A stretch of DNA of 64,000 bases. Source: Owenia fusiformis (lineage: Eukaryota; Annelida; Polychaeta; Sabellida; Oweniidae). Shown here piece after piece: positions 13,901-25,400 of this stretch. Both the position numbers and the translations under genes were made by a program. The DNA is taken from assembly GCA_903813345.2 (NCBI GenBank), contig CAIIXF020000007.1, positions 21,441,564 to 21,505,563 of the forward strand. Direction: 5' to 3'. Each line of letters starts with the position of its first letter. Position 1 is the stretch's first letter. The notes beneath the pieces are model-generated. The model ran no database searches and had not been told where the DNA came from. It saw only the letters and a list, made by a program, of their open reading frames with translations.

Positions 13901-15840
13901 AGGGGGTCCTGGTAGCCCGAGTCAGTGTAAATGCTACCACAGTGGGCTGTGTATACCAAGCAGTACAGATGACAAGAAGTATGAGTGTCGCTGTATGCCT
14001 GGATATCAGGGAGAGTTTTGCGAGACAGCTGTTGGTGCATCAACTCAACCGCTACTCTCTGCTAGCTCTAAACGTTAGTACATATAATATATATAATATA
14101 CATGAATATTGAAGAGAATTAGAGCATATAGTGCATTACTTCTGGGACAACCCTCGTATTGCAGTTTGATAGCACTATTTGGATGTCAGCATCTGTGGGG
14201 GCAATAAGATTTCCTGAACTGGCTGACAGATCTGAACACGATTGCAAAACCTTTCAGTTTAGTCTATGTGACCTCATTATTTTAAGACTTGCCTTCATGT
14301 CTGAAGAGTGTAAAGTTGCCATGAAATCTGGAATACAAAGTTCATACTTACACCTGTTGAATGGCTAAACCCCAGTATATCATCATGTACTACAGAAGAC
14401 CAAATTGAAATTATATTGTCAATATACAAAATTAGTCTAATGGCTATCATCTAACATGTCATTCACTATACTGATTACATGGAAAATTCTCATTGATACA
14501 ATACCAAACAATTTGATAACTCCTTTTGGGGTTTCTTGTCACTTCGATATGGATTCACCCCAAAAGTTCAAACTTTTCTTGCCCTACATTGTATATTTGT
14601 TCTATTGTATCATTTCAATAAATGTTTTCTTGTGTATGTTTTAGGAGTGACTGCTATCTTAGTGCCCCTGCTACTCTTGGTACTTTTAGTAATATGTGCA
14701 GTGGCCTTATTCTTCTACTACAAGAGAAGAGGGTAATTTGTTTTACTCTACAGAAAATATTGTAATGACGAAAAGGCTAATTTTTGGCAGTGAAAATGAA
14801 TCAAAATACTTTGTCATGCATGAATGTTTTATTTGCTATTTGCTTTATTGGACTTATATCTCAATGTACTTTAGATGTTCAAGAGACCAATAAACCTATT
14901 AATAATTACAAAAAAATTATATAATACACAGATGACAAAATTGGTGGATCGTATAATAAAAGCAGGCACATACACCTGTATACTGTAAAATCTTGTGAGA
15001 AATGTAAATGTATATAAGTTTTACAGAGGGTACGTTATGTTTTAGGTTTCCAACCCTCCCCTCACTGCCATCTCTACCAACGTTGAAAAAGCAAGCAAAG
15101 AAAGGGCAGTTCAGGGAAGGAGCTCCTGGGATGGTTTCCTTCCAAGGGGACAATGTCTTCATGTATGATACACCTCCACAGGGCACCAATGGATTCGTAA
15201 GTAGATGTTGAAGTTATCTACCCTTGTCAAGAGCTGGAATCCAACTACACTCTAAATGTTGGAGATTATTCTAATAACTAAAATGTACATGTAGTGGTAT
15301 TTCATTTGATATTCTAATTTTTCGTACATATTTGTTCAGTTATATCCATGAATGAGATGAACACATGAACACAATATCAGATATTTCTCATGATACCCTT
15401 TTATAGACACATATAATATTTCTTCTTTTGTCATAACATGAAATACAGTACATGTACCAGATATAGTATAACATACATTTTTTCTGTTTATCCAGCCTGG
15501 GCCAATGGATCCTGCTTACCCTGTAAAGGAGCCAGAGAATCCAAATAACTTTAGTAACCCAATGTATGACACATTAGACAGTGGGATTCATACCCTACCT
15601 GGGAAGCAACCAACAACTCCAGACAGTCCAGCCATTACTATTACCCCACCTTTGCTCTCCTCAGTCCCCATAGATGACACCCCAGGGACTCAAACTCAGA
15701 AAAAATCGCCAAAGATTCCTAAACGCAGGAAAGCAGGAACGAATGGAGTAACATCTGGGAAACAGTTTAGTCCGAGTAATATTGAGACAGATAGTGATAT
15801 AGCCACACTAGTTGAGGAGGGGGATGCAACTGATGTTTAA
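1..15840 (+). CDS. LRP2: LRP2/megalin-like endocytic receptor, 3' part (28 exons, 5' end outside window)
   Basis: Large type I membrane receptor of the LDL-receptor family, which takes up extracellular ligands by clathrin-mediated endocytosis. Exons with matching phases: 1-530, 1014-1215, 1429-1613, 1805-2053, 2381-2512, 2844-3102, 3715-3967, 4169-4350, 4548-4885, 5199-5346, 5487-5584, 5833-5958, 6646-6789, 7094-7195, 7550-7672, 7999-8379, 8598-8723, 9279-9422, 10037-10168, 10388-10667, 11173-11301, 11869-12092, 12398-12577, 13528-13650, 13894-14073, 14645-14732, 15046-15196, 15496-15840 (stop TAA). The joined frame is open for about 1,850 codons, reading from base 2. Why LRP2 rather than LRP1: a cluster of 11 LDLa repeats before the last propeller, few EGF modules before the membrane, and a tail ending [14 protein letters not shown], which resembles the vertebrate megalin C-terminus. 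LRP2 assignment rests on architecture and remembered family features, not on an alignment. The gene starts upstream of the window. Confidence 0.88.
1934..2512 (+). other. LRP2-like: EGF-like plus calcium-binding EGF module before propeller
   Basis: The end of exon 1805-2053 ([12 protein letters not shown]...) and all of exon 2381-2512 ([16 protein letters not shown]...) encode two six-cysteine EGF-like modules. Both start with a DxDEC-type calcium-binding consensus. In the LDL-receptor family such pairs sit between a ligand-binding cluster and a YWTD propeller and help release ligand at low pH. Exon 2381-2512 is symmetrical (phase 1-1), as expected for a shuffled EGF exon. Confidence 0.85.
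2844..4650 (+). other. LRP2-like: YWTD beta-propeller A
   Basis: Exons 2844-3102, 3715-3967, 4169-4350 and the start of 4548-4885 encode LDLR class B (YWTD) repeats: [27 protein letters not shown] and MYWVDW. Together they form a six-bladed propeller. The three introns inside it are modest. The first contains a complete 439-bp hAT-type MITE (3144-3582). In this receptor family the propeller mediates acid-dependent ligand release and recycling. Confidence 0.87.
3144..3582. mobile_element. hAT-type MITE, 439 bp, intact with 8-bp target duplication
   Basis: The ends are inverted: TAGGGGTGAGACGA at 3144-3157 and its reverse complement at 3569-3582. The element is flanked by identical 8-bp sequences TTGATCAG at 3136-3143 and 3583-3590. 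The interior is rich in GAATCGA/GAGTCGA words near both ends, and no transposase frame is visible. An 8-bp duplication is diagnostic of the hAT superfamily. It sits in the intron between two propeller exons of the LRP2-like gene. Confidence 0.85.
5941..6118 (+). repeat. 42-44 bp tandem repeat that copies an LRP2 exon end and its splice donor
   Basis: Four units begin with an AACCAAAACAACAGTG-like word at 5941, 5983, 6025 and 6069, with a partial unit at 6113. The first unit includes the last 18 coding bases of exon 5833-5958 and the true donor GTAAGT (5959). The second unit keeps a GTAAGT, while units three and four read GTATTAGT. The array therefore arose from the exon-intron border. Confidence 0.8.
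7305..7460. mobile_element. Degenerate DNA-transposon remnant
   Basis: The stretch starts with ACAGTGAAACCTGTCTTAAT and carries several GAACACCT and GGACACCT words, a pattern I associate with ends of DNA transposons (pogo/Tigger or similar) in animal genomes. No clean second end or target duplication is visible, so the class is uncertain. It lies in an LRP2-like intron. Confidence 0.35.
9105..9278 (+). repeat. 147-bp tandem duplication of acceptor plus half EGF exon
   Basis: Sequence beginning TAAACCAGCCTACAC occurs at 9105 and again at 9252, exactly 147 bp apart. Each copy has a TTTATTTGTAG acceptor followed by about 77 nearly identical coding bases. The first copy runs into unrelated sequence after CTTGCAGA. 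The second continues into the complete EGF exon. Because 147 is 49 codons, use of the upstream acceptor with retention of the spacer stays in frame. Confidence 0.85.
9132..10168 (+). other. LRP2-like: EGF pair with duplicated exon edges
   Basis: The most economical splicing uses exon 9279-9422 ([14 protein letters not shown]..., EGF) and exon 10037-10168 ([16 protein letters not shown]..., EGF-CA). Both are phase 1-1 and end in good donors. An extra copy of the first half of exon 9279 lies at 9132-9210, 147 bp upstream. Three extra copies of acceptor plus most of the EGF-CA exon lie at 9692, 9807 and 9922. The choice of the last acceptor in each group is my inference, because only these keep a complete EGF fold and an open frame without added sequence. 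Confidence 0.8.
9609..10130 (+). repeat. 115-bp tandem array of splice acceptor plus EGF-CA exon
   Basis: Four copies of a 115-bp unit place the exon start ATATTGATGAGTG at 9692, 9807, 9922 and 10037, each after TGTATTGTTTGTGTATTGCAG-like intron sequence. A fifth, partial and more diverged copy occupies 9609-9690. Copies differ by scattered substitutions (AAGGGC/AATGGC/AAAGGC, GTCAGTG/GTCAATG). Only the last copy continues into the real exon end and donor at 10169. Confidence 0.9.
10388..12577 (+). other. LRP2-like: YWTD beta-propeller B (membrane-proximal)
   Basis: Exons 10388-10667, 11173-11301, 11869-12092 and 12398-12577 encode LDLR class B repeats with the motifs [28 protein letters not shown] and LYWVSREN. 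They form the second six-bladed propeller in this window. Intron lengths run from about 300 to 570 bp. No stop codons interrupt the joined frame. Confidence 0.87.
12931..13000. repeat. 70-base hairpin in LRP2-like intron
   Basis: AAAGCATGGTGTCCCAAAT (12931-12949) pairs with ATTTGGGACACC-CTGTGCTTT ending at 13000, leaving a loop of about 30 bases. The arms contain one small bulge. It could be a miniature fold-back element (the GGTGTCCCAAAT word resembles mariner-type ends) or a stem-loop RNA precursor. Confidence 0.5.
13528..14073 (+). other. LRP2-like: membrane-proximal EGF-like modules
   Basis: Exon 13528-13650 encodes an EGF-like module ([18 protein letters not shown]...). Exon 13894-14073 encodes a second Cys-rich EGF module (CKCYHSGLC ... 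[13 protein letters not shown]) followed by a Ser/Thr-rich juxtamembrane stalk ([14 protein letters not shown]). Both exons are phase 1-1. Confidence 0.82.
14645..15840 (+). other. LRP2-like: transmembrane helix and cytoplasmic tail
   Basis: Exon 14645-14732 encodes one hydrophobic helix ([20 protein letters not shown], then LFFYYKRRG as the basic stop-transfer). Exons 15046-15196 and 15496-15840 encode the tail. The tail has one canonical endocytosis signal, FSNPMY (15550-15567), a Pro/Lys-rich stretch ([11 protein letters not shown]), and the C-terminus DATDV, a class I PDZ ligand (T-x-V). Vertebrate megalin tails carry two FxNPxY motifs, but I see only one here plus a weak VFMYDTP. The CDS ends at TAA 15838-15840. 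Confidence 0.86.
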
Positions 15841-18545
15841 TAATCTCAAATCTGTGTGCAATTGGAACAAACTGAAAAGATGAGCTATGAAAAATGCATT
15901 TTCTGCAGACACTAGAGTAATAAGTCCTAATGTAATACATTCATAAAAGGTTGAAGTTACATTTATGTAAGGTTGAAGTTACATTTATGCAAGTTTGAAG
16001 TTACATTTATGCAAGTTTGAAGTTAGATTTATGCAAGATTGAGTTACATTTATGCAAGATTGAAGATACATTTATGCGAGTTTGAAGTTACATTTATGCA
16101 AGATTGAAGTTACATTTATGCAAGATTGAAGATACATCTATGCAAGATTGAAGTTACATTTATGCAAGATTGAAGATACATTTATGCAAGATTGAAGTTA
16201 CATTTATGCAAGATTGAAGATACATTTATCCAAGGTTGAAGTTACATTTGTGCAAGTTTGAAGTTACATTTATGCAAGATTGAAGATACATTTATGCAAG
16301 GTTGAAGTTATATGCAAGGTTGTGTATGTTTAAAGGGAAAATAAGGTGTAAAAGAGAAACATATAGCAGTTTGCTGTTTGTTTTTGCTCATATCATTCCT
16401 TATTATTCCCATTTTCTAAAAAGATAGGCCTATTATAGAAACATTGTGTGATTATTCGCGAAAATAGACTCAATTTAGCTGTAAATATTGCCACAGAGGA
16501 AAGAACTGCCCTCTTTAGATATTTACAGAGTTCATATACCTCAGATCAAAATCTTCTTACAACAGTTTAGCACCCAAAACCCAAAACATGTTTGATTAGA
16601 TAACCTGACAATTTCTTGAAATCTTTTGTACTATTTTCCTTATAACAGGAGTCACTTTTTGTATAAAAATACATAGTAATTTTGAACGGAGGAATGGCTT
16701 TATGGGCTGTGTCTGTTATTATACATGTCAAGTAATACATTCCTCATGTAATGGCAACCATATCAAACCATATTTTTATATGTGTGTGTCCCCATGTCCC
16801 TATAGTTATAATAGGACTGTCTCTAATATATCGAATGTAGTGAAACACATTTTGTTAAACTGGTCATTTTAGTTTAGCATTCATGTTCTTTACCAACTTA
16901 GATATGCTTCAAGGCATATTAGAACGTATAAACCCTAAAGGGGAGGGGGTGACATAAGAGGAAATATGAGTGGCATGAAATTATGGAACATGTGAAATAC
17001 GATCTGGAAAAATGTGATATATGACGAATGGAAAACATTGAACATGGAATATGGAACTAACAGCCTGAAAAATAAGAAAAAAAGAAATACGAGATAAGAC
17101 AACAAAAAGTGTGGGATGTTAGTAATATAAAACCCATGCCTCTCCCCTCAAAACGACATGTTTTGCCATTAGAGCCTGTTCTCAAACTCTTAAATTTTAT
17201 ATAATTGCAGTTCAACAAGCAAGATATTGCTAAAGAAAATCTATTACGATATACATGTATGACGAAATCCTTTTGAAAAATTAAATGTGCTTTATTGTAA
17301 ATATATTATTGTGCCAAATAATTTCAGAAGAATAAATCAATTACATGTAATACTTGTAAATAAAAATTGTATATCGCATAATACAAGTTCATTTTTTACA
17401 TATTAGAAACTAGAAAAGAATGTTTTTTTACAAAAAGATTAACAAAATATGAAAAGCACAACTACCTAAATACGGTATTATTGAGGACTCATATAGATGG
17501 CAGTCCTCTAATTGTTGTTTTGGGGTTGCCATGCAGTTAAACCCACTGAATGTTTCACCATCTATTTGCAGTCCTCAAAGCAGTTATAACAATACTATAC
17601 TACTATTTGTAAGCTTGCATCGAGCATTTCGTCCCATAGTTTGGTCCCTTACTCCAACTGGCCATGGTATTGCTTATTCATGATTCACTTACTACACACT
17701 TTTTTCTAAAGCTGCGTCCTAATTGATAGTAATTCCCCTTTTGTGATGGTATATGGCAGATGTCTGTCTTATGTTTATCCATTTATGGCTTTGAATGCGT
17801 CTACATTAGTGAGGTAAGCACAAGTGCTCGATGCAAGACTAATGTATGATATTTGGAAGTATTTTTGTTAGACTTCTTGCCTTGTGTACAGAACAGTTGT
17901 ATTTTTATATATTGCAGGCAGATCTGTGGAATTATAATACAATTTTCAAAGATTATTATATACATGTAGTATGTTATCTAGCATTGAATCAAAACATAAT
18001 TTGTACATGTACATATATGAATACATAATCATAATAAATCATATATACTTTATTTTGACCCATATAAGATGCCTATTGTTAATTGTATACTTAGTAAATA
18101 AACAAGTCAGAAATTAATGAAAAATGATCAAGTTTTCCAAGATGATAGTTTACAGAAATCTGGCGTCGTTTAACCTCAGCAACACAACACCATATAGTAG
18201 GTGGGGCCTATACCGGGATTGTTGTTTAAAGCTAGAATGGACTAGTATTTTTGCGGGGATACTCTGATACTCTTGACATTGAATGTGGAGCGACAACTGT
18301 TGTTTATGTTTGCCCCTGGCAAAACATTGATGATAGTTTTTAAATGAAATGTTGACTTGTACTATCGAATGGAGCCAAAGTCTTTTTCACAGACCCCTAA
18401 AATCCTTCAAGCAGTGGTGATAACATGATATTTGATTGTTTGGGACCCAAAAACTAAGATTTTGTTTGAGATTTTTCTTGGTAAATATGTTCTTTGTTAA
18501 ATATAACATGGGGTTGGAAGTCCATAAATATAAAAATGATTTTGT
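15841..18545 (+). other. 3' flank/probable 3' UTR of the LRP2-like gene
   Basis: No coding sequence is recognisable. The stretch starts directly after the LRP2 stop, contains a 22-bp minisatellite (15951-16322), and is otherwise AT-rich unique sequence. A consensus poly(A) signal AATAAA lies at 17331-17336, with another at about 17360, so the transcript may carry a 3' UTR of about 1.5 kb. The true end cannot be decided from sequence alone. Confidence 0.5.
15951..16322 (+). repeat. 22-bp minisatellite, about 17 units
   Basis: Units read GTTACATTTATGCAAGATTG plus AA with scattered changes. There are about 17 units, the last one truncated. From unit 9 on, units alternate between GAAGTTACATTT and GAAGATACATTT, giving a 44-bp dimeric period. 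The array lies about 110 bp after the LRP2 stop, probably in the 3' UTR. Confidence 0.85.
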
Positions 18546-18551
18546 TCATGT

Positions 18552-18994
18552 TCACTGTTCCACAACTAGTTACTTTGACGGGACGTCAATGTAACAAAAT
18601 GGATGAACTTCCTGGATACGAGTTTTTGTTTACTCGATTTAAACTTACATACAAGTCGCGTTGCGGATTATCATTTGGCACAAAGTTAGACAATATAGTG
18701 TAGCTTTTAGAAATGCTCTCGGTTTGGAATTTGATTTTCAATAAAGCTGTTATTCATGCATTTAGACCATCGCTTTTGTTAAACATATGAATTGCAACTC
18801 ATTTACAAAACAAATTTCGAGTCGAAGAAACTTATTAAAACTAGACTATATTTTCTAGCTTTGTGCTAAATCATAATCTGCAACTTGACTCATAAGTAGG
18901 TTTAAATTGAGAAAACCAAAAAACTCGTAACCAGGAAGTTCATCCATTTTGTTACATTGACGTTTCGTCAAAGTAACTAGTTGTGGAACAGTGA
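18552..18994. mobile_element. Fold-back MITE with about 120-bp inverted arms
   Basis: The left arm starts TTCACTGTTCCACAACTAGT and the right arm ends with its near reverse complement ACTAGTTGTGGAACAGTGAT. Both arms share an internal stretch around GATGAACTTCCTGG. The spacer is about 200 bp, without a coding frame that resembles a protein. It lies between the LRP2-like and first BPI-like genes. Confidence 0.75.
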
Positions 18995-19438
18995 TGTTGT
19001 CAACATTGTCATCCTTGCAAAAATACCCGGGCGTTTGTCAATTTGATGTTCAAACGGGATACAGGCCTGCAGATCATGGACGAAACCTCAATCACAGATT
19101 TTTATTAAAAAGTCAAATAAAACGACGTGTTTACAACCAAGAGAATATGAAGCATTTTCCACTTCAAGTTAAAACCAAATGATAAACAAATGGTCTTCAA
19201 CAAGGAAGTGTTTCACGAAAGAATGTATGAATCAAGAACCAAATTTCCTCACCTTCTAGGAACGATTGTATGTAACATAATCCTGCTTTGAAACAACTGT
19301 GACGGTTAGAACAACAGAATACACCAATATAAGGAAGTAAACACCAGGTATAGGATTACTTAGCTGCTTTGCTTACTTGTTGGTTCAGCTAGATTAAAGA
19401 CAGCAAGATTGTTGCAAAGTGTTTCTAAATATTTCATA
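18995..19438 (+). promoter_or_regulatory. Upstream region of BPI-like copy 1
   Basis: About 440 bp of AT-rich sequence precedes the ATG at 19439. No clear TATA box at a standard distance or other decisive core motif is visible, and AATATAAGG at about 19328 is the nearest candidate. An untranslated first exon here cannot be excluded. Confidence 0.3.
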
Positions 19439-22400
19439 ATGGGAGATACAATAGTTTCAACCCTTCTACAATTACTTGTCGTGACGTTTATTGGACTATG
19501 TCTGGCACAGCCGACACCCCCGGGGCTGAGGGCACGAATAACAACGAAGGGAATGGATTATGGTGAGTATTCATTACGTATGCGTATTTTCAAATCAGTG
19601 TTGCATCTCATATTAACTACTCTTCAAGTGTAGTAGGGAGGAGTGCTTTTCTCCTATAGTAGTAATACCGGATGAGTGGTATTTAATCCGAGTGGTTAAG
19701 GTGCCATGATACTTAACAGGAAATGACGAAACAGGAAGTGACAAAATAGGTCGCAAAATAGAACTCTGTTATCTTTGTTCAAAAAATGTCTAGAAAAGGT
19801 AAAGATTAAAAGGTGGATTGGATCGAGTGGATTGGATTCATGTAAAAGGTGGATTGGATTGGGTATCTTCAAAATATGGATTTTCCTTTAAAAAATTCTA
19901 TTCCTTTAGGAAGATTGGTGCTCTCTTCACTTGCACAATGTCAAATAATAGATGTAATATTATTTTGCTTGGGTGGGCTAGAAGGATGACCTGGTATCCG
20001 CTTTCTGATACACGATCTTATTATTCCAAGTGTTATTTGAGACATTTCATAAATCATAAGGCAGACTGGTTTGAATATCCATATCATCTGTTTTCAATCC
20101 AAACTGAACATACCAGAAATGTTTTGTGAACATTCACACATTAATTTGAATGACATGTTTTCTTTTTCTAAAGATCTATGTCTTACAAAAGTTGATTTAC
20201 AAGGGAAAGCGGTTAAATACTTAAGAGTGTCCATGAACTAATTGGAGTATGTATTTGTCATTGCTTTGTTCTGATTTCTCAAAAGGGACCTGTAATACTG
20301 TAGAGGGAAATTGTTTAGAGGGAGATCAACAGAAATTTTTTTATAAGTAATTCCACATTTTGAAGATTCCCGATCCAATCCACCTTTTACATGAATCCAA
20401 TCCACTCGATCCAATCCACCTTTTAATCTCTACCCTAGAAAATGCAAAGTTTTTTGCCACTTCCTGTTTTGTCATTTCCTGTTAAGTATCATGGCACCTT
20501 AATTTGCCTACGAGAAAATTTTATCATTTTCCTAATTTTGATTTTCCTTTTGACAAGAAACTTCCCATTGGAAGATAATATTTCCGACATTTAATTTTCC
20601 GAACCTGGCAAAGATTAGGCAAGAGACAAATTAAAAGATGAGGCAAAATTACCACTTATACTCGTACAGTATTATACTCGTTTGCCAGCCTTTTAATACA
20701 CAATTGAACACGACCTCGAAGGATCTGTATCCATGTCCTGGATTGTTTTTTTACATGGGTACTCTCGCATATCACTAGTCTAGAACTTCAATGGAGATGA
20801 CGTATTGGGACAGTTAGATAGACCATGGGCTTTCAACTAGACATGGGCTTTCAACTCTAGTTGAACGCCCATGGATAGACCAATTACTAAATGTTGGGCT
20901 CAAAGTATTATTCTCATATCTTCCCATTTTCGTTTACAATTTTCAGTATCCAGTGTAGCTGTAAAGATACTCCGAGAGAAAGTTCGGGGCATACGTATAA
21001 AAGATGTCTTTGGCGAATCGCATATCGGAATAGGCGATGCCAAATACAGTTTCACAAGGTAAATTCGAAACCTACATTATGAACGTTTATGTAGTGCTGT
21101 TTGAGCAGAATGATATTAATGTATATATATGCGCACAGTTATTGAACGACCTTGAAAATATGAGGAGCGCCCAATCTTTATAATATGCGCACTTATTGAA
21201 CGACCCTCGCATTTTCAAAATCAGAAGGTTACATGTACATAAAATTTGCATCTTCTCAATTTGAAAAGTTCCTCTCTTAACCTAATCTGATTAATCCTTT
21301 GATTTATTTTAGAATGCAGCTTGAGGGGTTCTCAGGTCTCGGAACCAAGGTTGTCCCAGTGGCGGGACGAGGTTTGGAGTGGACAGCTAATATCGGGGAT
21401 CTAAGTGTTAACGGAGGCTGGGAATACGAATTGGAATTATTGTAAGTTTTACAGTGATTCACCCCCCTCCCATGCACGGTATCCAAATTATAAGTAATAA
21501 GAGATGGTGGGGGAGTGTTCACTATCAATTTACTGAAGATTTTGAAATGCATTCCCATGAATACACTTGTAATTACATCTTTACATTTAAGCTTCTTCGA
21601 TATCGATGACGATGGGAGTTTCTCAGCCTCAGTTTCGGATGTTAGTTTCAAGATGGGCCTTTCACTTGGTAAGCATTCAAGATTATAAACAATTGAGGGT
21701 ATCATTTATCGGCTTCTGTTTTCTAGTTCAGGTTCTTTGATTATATTTCATTTAATCTGTAAATGTCTAGCTTTAAAATACTATCCATTGCACTTTGTAA
21801 TTACACTTTTGTTTATATCACTACTTTACCCCTGTGATTGTTAGGTCGTGACCCCCAGGGCCATCTGACTGCACGCTCAAGTAGTTGTTCCGCTAATGTA
21901 GGGGGCGCTAGTGTTAGATTTAGCGGTGGGGCCAGTTGGCTTTACAATCTCTTCTCAGATGAAGTCGAGGATTTACTCAAGGACGAATTGAAAGAAATAG
22001 TAAGGACATATCCTTGTTTTACTTAGCTATAGATATCAACCAAAACTTTAGATGTCTAGCTATCATGTCAATGTATCGACTGAGTCATTGACCATGGACC
22101 TCTATCTGCTTTGTAACGACAATAGAGAGTTTAAGCTAGCATATATAATCGAAACGGCACCCTATACGTATAACCAATCGCCCATGCAAATGCATCGCTT
22201 AAATATTTTCCGTTCACGTTTAGGTTGTGAAAAACATTGCAAGCTTAAACTCCCTAATATGTGACTTAAACTTCATGCTTTTGTGTTTAGATTTGTCGTG
22301 AGGCAATAGAAGCTGTCAACGATGACGCAAACAGATACCTTTCGCGTATTGACCGTGAGTACCATGATATTTATTTTTACATATGGCTCTTCATGGCGTT

Positions 22401-25400
22401 CAAAGTACGGATCCAATGTACTCAGTTTCTTCCATTTACACGAGAATGCAAATTAAATAAGTCCAAAAGTCGTTCATCAAGGCTATCATTATCATTTTTT
22501 GTTTCACCACTGAAAGATTCAAAACAACAAACATTACATGTGTTTGGTAGAAAATATATAAATCATAGTTGTACATGTAGATACTGCCACAATATAGATG
22601 GTTAATAGTACAATAGCACACTTCTTCATGATGATGTCATGATTTCAGTAAGTGTTGGACTGGGCAAGGACGACCAAATGATGCTAGATTATGCCATTGC
22701 TGCTGCGCCGATTTTTACTGTAAACCATGTGGAAACGTATCACAAGGTACTCAACAGAATTAATTAGGTCAGGTGCAGTTTGATAAAAGCAAATATATAA
22801 GGACGGCCATATCAGGGTGGCCGAAATACTTACCTCCGTGTTATGATGCCCATGAAATAACCTCTATTATGTCACCACCAGAAATGTTGACATATTGTTA
22901 TGATCTCCAACTTCTTTGTGATGGGGTTCGGCGTCTGTAACAAATGGGAGGTGGTGACATTTTGCATGTTAATGTCTTGTTTTTAACTTTTTCAGGGTGA
23001 CGTTTATTGGACAGCAGGTGAGCAGAGGAGCTCAGTCCGAGGCCCCGCTCCGCTTCCCGAGAGCACAGAGAGTTCAAGCATGTTATACGTCTGGGCCTCC
23101 GATTACGTTCTACGTACGTTTGCGGACATTGTACAAACACATGGCATACTGCAGAGACATCTGCATCCGAATGACGTGAGTAAAGTTTAGAAATATTCTG
23201 TGAAATGGTGGCCTTAATTTAGAGATATGGTACATAGAGATTTATAAATACGATGATTGGTTATTGTGTTTGTCAAATTCAAATGGCACGGTTCTACGAT
23301 ATAGTATGGTTATATGGTGTGAGTGTAATTAAAATTTATATGGATATGACTGATACATATTTCTATACTTTTCAGTTTCCCATTCATAGGCGAGGCGTAT
23401 TTAACACTACCTGTCACGTAGGGCTGTGTATAGGTGGCGCAATGGCACAGGTATGCTTCCGGTTCTTTCAATAAGTGGTTTTTAGTTGATTTTAAGATTA
23501 TTGGTTTAGACAGTTTCTCTCAAAATGACATACATATGATTATTTTTACAGATCTTGATATATGATACTCACAACATCTTTGATTGCATCAATTAAAAAG
23601 AATGGCATAACAGTTAATAATACCACTGCTAAAATCTAGTTTAGTTTACTTAAATGATTGAGACATATAGGACATGAATGCATTTCAACTATCACTCATA
23701 ATTTATATGTTTTAGCTTGGTCGAACGTACCCAAACACGACAATGTCTATGCGATTGGCAAGCTCGGTCACACCGAACGTTACCATAACCCCCCGTGGCG
23801 TGCGATTACGTTTCCAAGGAAGCATTGAATTCTCGGCAAATGTTCTTGGTGAAGAGAAGCATGCCCTCACTGCAAATGTGGTATGTCATGATTGATCAGT
23901 TTGTTTCTGCCGTAACTTATGTGTATAAAAAGATAGATACTATTCTAAAGTCCGAATGATAAGTACATTACATCTTAAAAGTATTGGCATGTCAATTTGA
24001 CCACTTTGTTGGACTGTGAAAACGTAGACCTACTTTTGACTTAATTTATATATTTTTTGTTTCAGACTTTATTCATCTTGGCCAGCGCATCAATTGATGC
24101 ACAGAACAACAGGGTAACTGGACAGATCGCTCGTCATCGGTGAGTACATAAAATGTTCCCAAATTATGATTTTCATAACATCAATTTATAAACATTAGAT
24201 TCTCTTGTTGAGCATCAGGAATTTGCAAATATGGCCAGTCAAGTTGTAACCGTGCTCGTTAGGTAAAAATTGATGTGCGCTCCCCTTGCAATTACAATTC
24301 GATACCTAAATATTGTTTGAGTTTAATTGCCATACTTTTGGTTTGCAGCGTGAGAATAGCTGTGGCAGATTCAGCCATAGGGTTCGTACATGTAAGTGTA
24401 AAGAAAACCTTGATAATCGAAACCACTAAAAATTTCACAATATGTGTAATTATTATACGAAGTGGATCCCAACCGTTTGTCGTATTTGACCAGGATAGCA
24501 GTTGACAGATTATAGATCATCTATCAGACCTAGTGTAATTTGCATTGTTTCACCATGATTATGAATGTCGACAGATTATTGGACTTGCCCGACATACCTT
24601 TGCTGTGTTTGACCATGATGCAAGTCGACATAACATTTGGACTACTTTATTTTCGTACTTTTCTTTTTCCAGGATGCTGGCCTGCAGTTCTCCGTCGCAG
24701 CCATATTGAACATGTTCGTTGTCCCGCAGTTAAATGGTTTGTTCTCTTATTTTACCTGTAGAATGACCTTGTCAAAAGTAAAAACAATTAAATTCAAGTA
24801 CAATTTGGCTTGGCCTCATCCTAAAAACAACACGTTACCCTGTACGTAACAGATAGGCTTTTCCCTAGATTTTTTTTCATAGAAGACGTCATTCCAAACA
24901 GCTTTGAATTTGTTTTTAGAACTTGGAGCAAAGGGGATTTCTATTCCAAATATTGGTGAAGTGAAATTGGTGAATCCTCATCTACAGTTGTTCCAGGTAA
25001 CCAGTTTCAATACATAATTAGATAGTGATATCATATCATATCATATTATATTATATTTATAGGATATCCTATGATTTTGAGGAATATCATTTTTATCTAC
25101 GAGGTGATATTGATATCTGCACGAGAGAGCGAAGCGAAGGAGTGCATTTATCAATATCACCGAGTAGATTAAAATGATATTCTGAAAAAAATCATAGGAT
25201 GTTCTTATTATCCTACACTTACAAGGAGTGTACTAAATGTATAATATAATTGCAAAATGAATTCCATGCCAAATAGAGTCAATTTGGCGGGAAATCAACA
25301 AGCGGAGTATATCGTCACAAAATCCTCCGCATATTGGGGTTTCCGGAGTATATCGTCACGATATCCTCCGCCCGGAGTATATCGTTACGATATCCTCCGG

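Noticed and set aside
14159-14368. Small separate protein between the last EGF exon and the membrane exon of LRP2
   Set aside because: It lies entirely in an intron, has no homology that I recognise, and exons 13894-14073 and 14645-14732 join in phase without it.
1-15840. LRP1 or LDLR as the identity of the receptor
   Set aside because: LDLR is much smaller. LRP1 has a long run of EGF modules and a furin site before the membrane. Here there is an 11-repeat cluster, few membrane-proximal EGF modules and a megalin-like tail end.
19409-19441. Alternative upstream in-frame start for BPI copy 1
   Set aside because: It would add MLQSVSKYFI before the signal peptide, and copy 2 starts at the position equivalent to 19439.
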